A model generated the notes under the pieces. That model had not been told where the DNA came from. It saw only the letters and a program-made list of their open reading frames with translations, and did not search any database. From JAVBSN01 sp031547045 (GTDB lineage Bacteria; Bacillota; Clostridia; Lachnospirales; Lachnospiraceae): 9,168 nucleotides of DNA. The stretch lies in assembly GCA_031547045.1 (NCBI GenBank), contig JAVBSN010000124.1, positions 1 through 9,168 on the forward strand. Reading direction: 5' to 3'. This document shows, one piece after another, positions 6,559-9,168 of the stretch. The translations under genes and the position numbers were made by a program. How positions within the stretch are numbered: the first letter of the stretch is position 1; each line of letters begins with the position of its first letter.

Positions 6559-6574
6559 ATACAATATCTAGTGG
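6559..6574. promoter_or_regulatory. NrdR box 3
   Basis: ATACAATATCTAGTGG matches the NrdR-box consensus at 13 of 16 positions. The surrounding 21 bases (6553-6573) are identical, apart from one base, to 6403-6423 around box 1, exactly 150 bases away. The copied segment includes the TATTAT -10 of P1 on the - strand, but no good -35 is seen here. Confidence 0.5.
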
Positions 6575-6580
6575 TTGGAT

Positions 6581-6602
6581 AATTGTGAAAACAGACACAA
6601 TT
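6581..6602. promoter_or_regulatory. Dyad AATTGTG-N8-CACAATT, Rex-like
   Basis: AATTGTG (6581-6587) and CACAATT (6596-6602) form a perfect 7-base inverted repeat. The inner 18 bases (6583-6600) resemble the Rex operator TTGTGA-N6-TCACAA, with one mismatch in the outer half sites. Rex senses NADH/NAD+ and would be a sensible regulator of anaerobic nucleotide reduction. The Rex assignment is an inference. Confidence 0.35.
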
Positions 6603-6825
6603 GTATGGTTTATATATGAATTGTCAGAAAAAGAAGAAGGCATAAAAACACAAAAGTAAAAAATATAAAAAAAATAATACTGAAATAGTAATTTTTTGTG
6701 AACTTATCTATAAACTACTTTATTTTTAAATATATTTGTGATATATAAATATAAGTAATCTTATTGGATAAAATAATGTAAGAGTACGTAAATAATTTAA
6801 CTAATAGCTTAGAAGGGAAAATAAT

Positions 6826-7905
6826 ATGAAGAAAAAAATATTAGTAGTGTTAGCAACGGCTACATTATTTGCTTTAACAGGATGTGGTAAAAATGGATAC
6901 GATACATTTGCTAAATATGCAGATAAATACGTAAAACTTGGAGATTATAAGGGAGCAGAGTACACAGAGTCTGCTATAGAAGTCACTGATGATGAAGTTC
7001 AATATGAGATTGATTACTTATTATATAACTTAACAGAAAGTCAAGAAGTTACAGATAGGGCTGTTGAAAATGGAGATATAGTAAATATAGATTTTGTTGG
7101 AAAAATGGATGGCGTAGAATTTGATGGTGGTTCTGCAGAAGGACAAAACCTTACAATTGGTTCAAAAAGTTTTATTGATGATTTCGAGGAACAATTAATA
7201 GGTTCAAATATTGGTGATGAGAAAGTAATAGAAGTTACATTCCCAGATCCATACGAGAATAATCCTGATATGGCAGGTAAAGATGCAGAGTTTACTGTTA
7301 AAATCAATTCTATATCAATATCTGTAGAACCAGAATTATCAGATGAGTTAATTGCTGCAAATACTGATTATGATACAGTTGCTGATTATAAAGAATACCT
7401 TAAGGGTGCTATTATTGAGAGCAAAGAATCAGATGCAGATTCAAGCAAGAGAAGTGAGATTATAGCTAATATCATGGATAACTGTGAATTTAGTGGATAT
7501 CCAGAAGAAGAAATGGATGGTCTTATCGATGGAGCATTAGAAAGTGCTAAATCAAGTGCTGAAAGTTATGGTATAGATTTTGAAACTTATTTAGCATATA
7601 CAGGATATGAGTCAGAAGAAGCATATATTACAGCATTAAATGATTATGCAATAGAATTTTTAAAAGAAAAAATGGTAATCTGTGCAATCGCTAAAGAAGA
7701 GGGAATGAAAGTTACAAGTGATGAAATGGATGCATTTGTAAATGATTTAGTTGAACAATATAGTTTGGAATCAACAGAAGATGTATATGAGTATTACTCA
7801 GAAGAAGATATTGCATATTTTGTAGTAGCAGATAAGGTTATGAATATGTTATTAGAAAATGCAGTAGGAGTTCAAGGAACAGAAGCTGCAACAGAAGCAG
7901 AGTAA
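6826..7905 (+). CDS. Trigger-factor-like FKBP peptidyl-prolyl isomerase lipoprotein
   Basis: This is a predicted 359-residue surface lipoprotein. A basic N-terminus and hydrophobic stretch (1-17) lead to the lipobox LTGC, with lipidated C20. An FKBP-type isomerase domain at about 82-163 follows trigger factor closely (GDIVNIDFVGKMDGVEFDGG; IGSKSFIDDFEEQLIG; VTFPDPY; AGKDAEFTVKI). The region from about 170 to 350 is helical and acidic, resembling the trigger factor C-terminal chaperone domain. The ribosome-docking N-terminal domain of true trigger factor is absent and is replaced by the lipoprotein signal. The role is probably an extracytoplasmic folding factor, analogous to PrsA. The C-terminus ends in a low-complexity Thr/Ala/Glu tail. 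AAGGG (6813-6817) gives an 8-base spacing to the ATG. A strong hairpin without a T run lies about 36 bases after the stop. It is divergent from nrdD with no visible functional link. Confidence 0.9.
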   Translation: MKKKILVVLATATLFALTGCGKNGYDTFAKYADKYVKLGDYKGAEYTESAIEVTDDEVQYEIDYLLYNLTESQEVTDRAVENGDIVNIDFVGKMDGVEFDGGSAEGQNLTIGSKSFIDDFEEQLIGSNIGDEKVIEVTFPDPYENNPDMAGKDAEFTVKINSISISVEPELSDELIAANTDYDTVADYKEYLKGAIIESKESDADSSKRSEIIANIMDNCEFSGYPEEEMDGLIDGALESAKSSAESYGIDFETYLAYTGYESEEAYITALNDYAIEFLKEKMVICAIAKEEGMKVTSDEMDAFVNDLVEQYSLESTEDVYEYYSEEDIAYFVVADKVMNMLLENAVGVQGTEAATEAE

Positions 7906-7937
7906 TTAATATATAAATAATTTAATAGCAATATTAA

Positions 7938-7978
7938 TGTACAATGCCCCCTAGCAAGATAGCTTGGGGGCATTGACA
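7938..7978. repeat. Strong GC hairpin lacking a T run, overlapping the greA -35
   Basis: CAATGCCCCC (7942-7951) and GGGGGCATTG (7966-7975) pair perfectly over 10 bases. The stem extends by TGT/ACA past a bulged A at 7941, with a small inner AGC/GCT stem. It follows the lipoprotein gene where a terminator is expected, yet neither strand has a T run after it. Its 3' arm supplies TTG of the greA -35 box. It may be a poor terminator, a stabilising 3' end, or an operator. Confidence 0.75.
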
Positions 7979-8001
7979 TGAAAAGATTTACATATTATAA
8001 T
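7973..8001 (+). promoter_or_regulatory. Perfect-consensus sigma-A promoter of greA
   Basis: TTGACA (7973-7978) and TATAAT (7996-8001) are separated by exactly 17 bases, the full housekeeping consensus. Transcription should begin near 8008, giving a greA leader of about 54 bases. The -35 overlaps the 3' arm of the preceding hairpin. Confidence 0.93.
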
Positions 8002-8012
8002 GTTAAGAATGT

Positions 8013-8030
8013 TACACTGAGGAAAGTGTA
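8013..8030 (+). promoter_or_regulatory. Small hairpin in the greA leader
   Basis: TACACT (8013-8018) and AGTGTA (8025-8030) form a perfect 6-base stem with the loop GAGGAA. The loop resembles a ribosome site and lies 13 bases before an in-frame ATG at 8038. It could tune the choice between the 8038 and 8062 starts. There is no direct evidence of function. Confidence 0.35.
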
Positions 8031-8046
8031 TAACTATATGATTATA

Positions 8047-8053
8047 GGAAGGA
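8047..8053 (+). promoter_or_regulatory. Ribosome binding site deciding the greA start
   Basis: GGAAGGA lies 8 bases before the ATG at 8062, which begins MAEKKK as is usual in GreA. Starts further upstream in the same frame (7978, 8038) would add non-conserved residues. The one at 7978 also lies inside the promoter, upstream of the predicted transcript start. Confidence 0.85.
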
Positions 8054-8061
8054 CGAGGGTT

Positions 8062-8544
8062 ATGGCTGAAAAGAAAAAAATATTAACCTATGCAGGACTT
8101 AAAAAGCTAGAAGATGAGTTACAAGAATTAAAGGTAGTTACAAGAAAAGAAATAGCAAAGAAACTTCAAGAAGCAAGAGAGCAAGGAGACTTATCTGAGA
8201 ATGCAGAGTATGATGCAGCTAAGGATGAGCAAAGAGATGTTCAAGCAAGAATAGATGAGATTGAGGCTATACTTAAGAATGCAGAGATTATCGATGAAGA
8301 TGAAGTAGATTTAAGTAAAGTTAGTATTGGATGTGAAGTTAGCGTATTAGACAAAGAATTTAATGAAGAAATAACATATAAGATTGTAGGTTCAACTGAG
8401 GCAGATATACTTAACAATAAAATATCTGACGAGTCACCAATAGGAAGAGCATTAATTGGCGCTAAGGTTAAGGAAACAGTATCTGTTGAAGCACCTGATG
8501 GAGTATACAAATACAAGGTACTAGCTATAAACAAATCCAATTAA
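8062..8544 (+). CDS. greA: Transcription elongation factor GreA
   Basis: This 160-residue factor enters the RNA polymerase secondary channel and stimulates cleavage of backtracked RNA. The N-terminal antiparallel coiled coil covers about 8-78. Its tip GDLSENAEYDAAK (42-54) carries the acidic residues D43 and E46 that help coordinate the catalytic Mg2+. The C-terminal FKBP-like domain (about 84-157) docks on the polymerase (GCEVSVLDKEF; SPIGRALIGAKVKETVSV). The length matches the family (about 158). The start at 8062 was set by the ribosome site and the conserved N-terminus. The gene has its own consensus promoter and is followed 81 bases later by lysS, the common greA-lysS order of clostridia. 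A hairpin in that gap may reduce read-through. Confidence 0.97.
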   Translation: MAEKKKILTYAGLKKLEDELQELKVVTRKEIAKKLQEAREQGDLSENAEYDAAKDEQRDVQARIDEIEAILKNAEIIDEDEVDLSKVSIGCEVSVLDKEFNEEITYKIVGSTEADILNNKISDESPIGRALIGAKVKETVSVEAPDGVYKYKVLAINKSN

Positions 8545-8556
8545 TATAATGAATAT

Positions 8557-8589
8557 AGTGGGGAAGGGCGTAGCCTATCCCCATTTGTT
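8557..8589 (+). terminator. Partial terminator or attenuator between greA and lysS
   Basis: TGGGGA (8559-8564) and TCCCCA (8578-8583) pair over 6 bases, with an inner GGC/GCC stem (8567-8569, 8573-8575) closing on GTA. A short, interrupted T run (TTTGTT) follows. It probably ends part of the greA transcripts while allowing read-through into lysS, for which no separate promoter was found. Confidence 0.5.
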
Positions 8590-8625
8590 ATGTATATGGT
8601 AATATAAGAAAGTGAGAGTGAAAAA

Positions 8626-9168
8626 GTGGCAGAGCAAAAGAATCAAAATGGACAGCAAGAAAAGCAACAAGATATTAATCAACTTTTAAAGGTGCGTCGT
8701 ACTAAACTTGCAGAATTGCAAGAAGCAGGTAAGAATCCTTTTGAAATAACAAAGTATGATGTAACTGATAAAGCAGGTATAATTAAAGATAAATTTGATG
8801 AATATGAAGGTAAAGAGGTTTCTATTGCTGGACGTGTTATGTCTAAGAGAGTAATGGGTAAAGCATCATTTTGTAATATACAAGATGTTACAGGAAATAT
8901 ACAATCATATGTAGCAAGAGATGATTTAGGCGAAGAGGCTTACAAAGATTTTAAGAGAATGGACATCGGTGATATTGTTGGTCTTAAGGGTAAAGCATTT
9001 GTTACTAAGATGGGTGAGAAATCTATACATGCATCAGAAGTTACATTACTTTCTAAGAGTCTTCAGATTCTTCCAGAGAAGTATCATGGACTTAAGGATA
9101 CAGACGTTAGATATAGACAAAGATATATTGATTTAATTGTAAATGAAGAATCAAGAAATACATTTATT
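8626..9168 (+). CDS. lysS: Lysyl-tRNA synthetase, class II, 3' end cut by window
   Basis: The first 181 residues of cytoplasmic lysyl-tRNA synthetase are present; the frame is open to the last base. The start is GTG at 8626, preceded by a purine-rich AGTGAGAG stretch. It gives MAEQKNQ, as is common in Lachnospiraceae LysS, and no ATG fits. A Gln/Lys-rich N-terminal extension (1-20) leads to the helix INQLLKVRRTKLAELQEAGKNPFEITKYD. The OB-fold anticodon-binding domain follows at about 62-145 (VSIAGRVMSKRVMGKASFCNIQD). Class II motif 1 begins at RYRQRYIDLIVNEESRNTF (162-180). The catalytic core lies beyond the window. It is probably co-transcribed with greA. No T-box leader fits in the 81-base gap. 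Confidence 0.96.
   Translation, partial: MAEQKNQNGQQEKQQDINQLLKVRRTKLAELQEAGKNPFEITKYDVTDKAGIIKDKFDEYEGKEVSIAGRVMSKRVMGKASFCNIQDVTGNIQSYVARDDLGEEAYKDFKRMDIGDIVGLKGKAFVTKMGEKSIHASEVTLLSKSLQILPEKYHGLKDTDVRYRQRYIDLIVNEESRNTFI

Larger units (their letters stand above)
6331..6825. other. Divergent regulatory region between nrdD and the lipoprotein gene
   Basis: This is 495 AT-rich bases without a convincing gene. The nrdD-proximal half (6382-6602) is dense with signals for the - strand: two candidate promoters, three or four NrdR-box-like sites, and dyads at 6452-6474, 6491-6517 and 6581-6602. The other half (about 6603-6825) holds A/T runs and an imperfect AT hairpin ending in six T residues at about 6664-6697. 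It also has a small palindrome ATAAG-TAAT-CTTAT at 6751-6764. For the + strand gene only a weak promoter candidate is visible (TTGTGA at 6736-6741, 17 bases, TCTTAT at 6759-6764). Confidence 0.7.

Noticed and set aside
7041..7307. 88-codon - strand frame inside the lipoprotein gene
   Set aside because: It is antisense to the conserved FKBP domain and has no independent support.
7938..7978. Calling the hairpin after the lipoprotein gene a standard rho-independent terminator
   Set aside because: There is no T run after the stem on either strand. It is recorded as a repeat with open function.
7978..8061. 28-residue N-terminal extension of GreA
   Set aside because: The ATG at 7978 lies inside the sigma-A promoter, upstream of the expected transcript start, and GreA homologues begin near MAEKKK.
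8241..8540. 99-codon - strand frame inside greA
   Set aside because: It is antisense to the GreA C-terminal domain, Ser/Leu/Ile-rich, and has no recognisable family.
8545..8625. T-box riboswitch before lysS
   Set aside because: The 81-base gap is far too short for a T-box leader, and no T-box sequence was seen.

Overview
The window is AT-rich chromosomal DNA from a low-GC, Gram-positive, anaerobic bacterium. The gene content fits a spore-forming clostridium, most likely of the Lachnospiraceae type. The evidence is an oxygen-sensitive class III ribonucleotide reductase (nrdD/nrdG), a leaderless CwlC-like spore-type amidase, a trigger-factor-like lipoprotein, and the firmicute-type greA-lysS pair. 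No mobile element, CRISPR array, tRNA or rRNA was seen. Both end genes are cut by the window.

Layout. (1) Positions 1-1662, + strand: the 3' part of a MutS-like ATPase gene, then an N-acetylmuramoyl-L-alanine amidase with a C-terminal SPOR domain. A sigma-K-like promoter lies in the gap between them. (2) 1688-1750: a long-loop inverted repeat that probably terminates transcription from both sides. (3) 1761-6330, - strand: mgtE (Mg2+ channel/transporter) and, upstream of it and separated by a strong terminator, the operon nrdD-nrdG-dut. (4) 6331-6825: a 495-base divergent regulatory region holding two candidate nrdD promoters, three or four NrdR-box-like sites and several dyads. (5) 6826-9168, + strand: a lipoprotein with an FKBP/trigger-factor fold, then greA behind a perfect-consensus sigma-A promoter, then the start of lysS (GTG start, runs off the end).

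How the genes work together. NrdG activates NrdD by forming a glycyl radical, and NrdD makes dNTPs from NTPs anaerobically. UTP reduction by a class III enzyme yields dUTP directly, so co-transcribed Dut would remove dUTP and supply dUMP for dTMP synthesis. The control region upstream of nrdD looks like an NrdR-regulated promoter with extra operator-like dyads. The amidase looks like a mother-cell lysis enzyme of sporulation. GreA and LysS are housekeeping functions (transcript cleavage and tRNA-Lys charging).

Most of the window is ordinary housekeeping, and I do not see a new multi-gene system. The points most worth checking are the layered nrdD control region, the sigma-K-like promoter before the leaderless amidase, the Asn-for-Asp Walker B in the MutS-like ATPase, and the hairpin that overlaps the greA -35 element.
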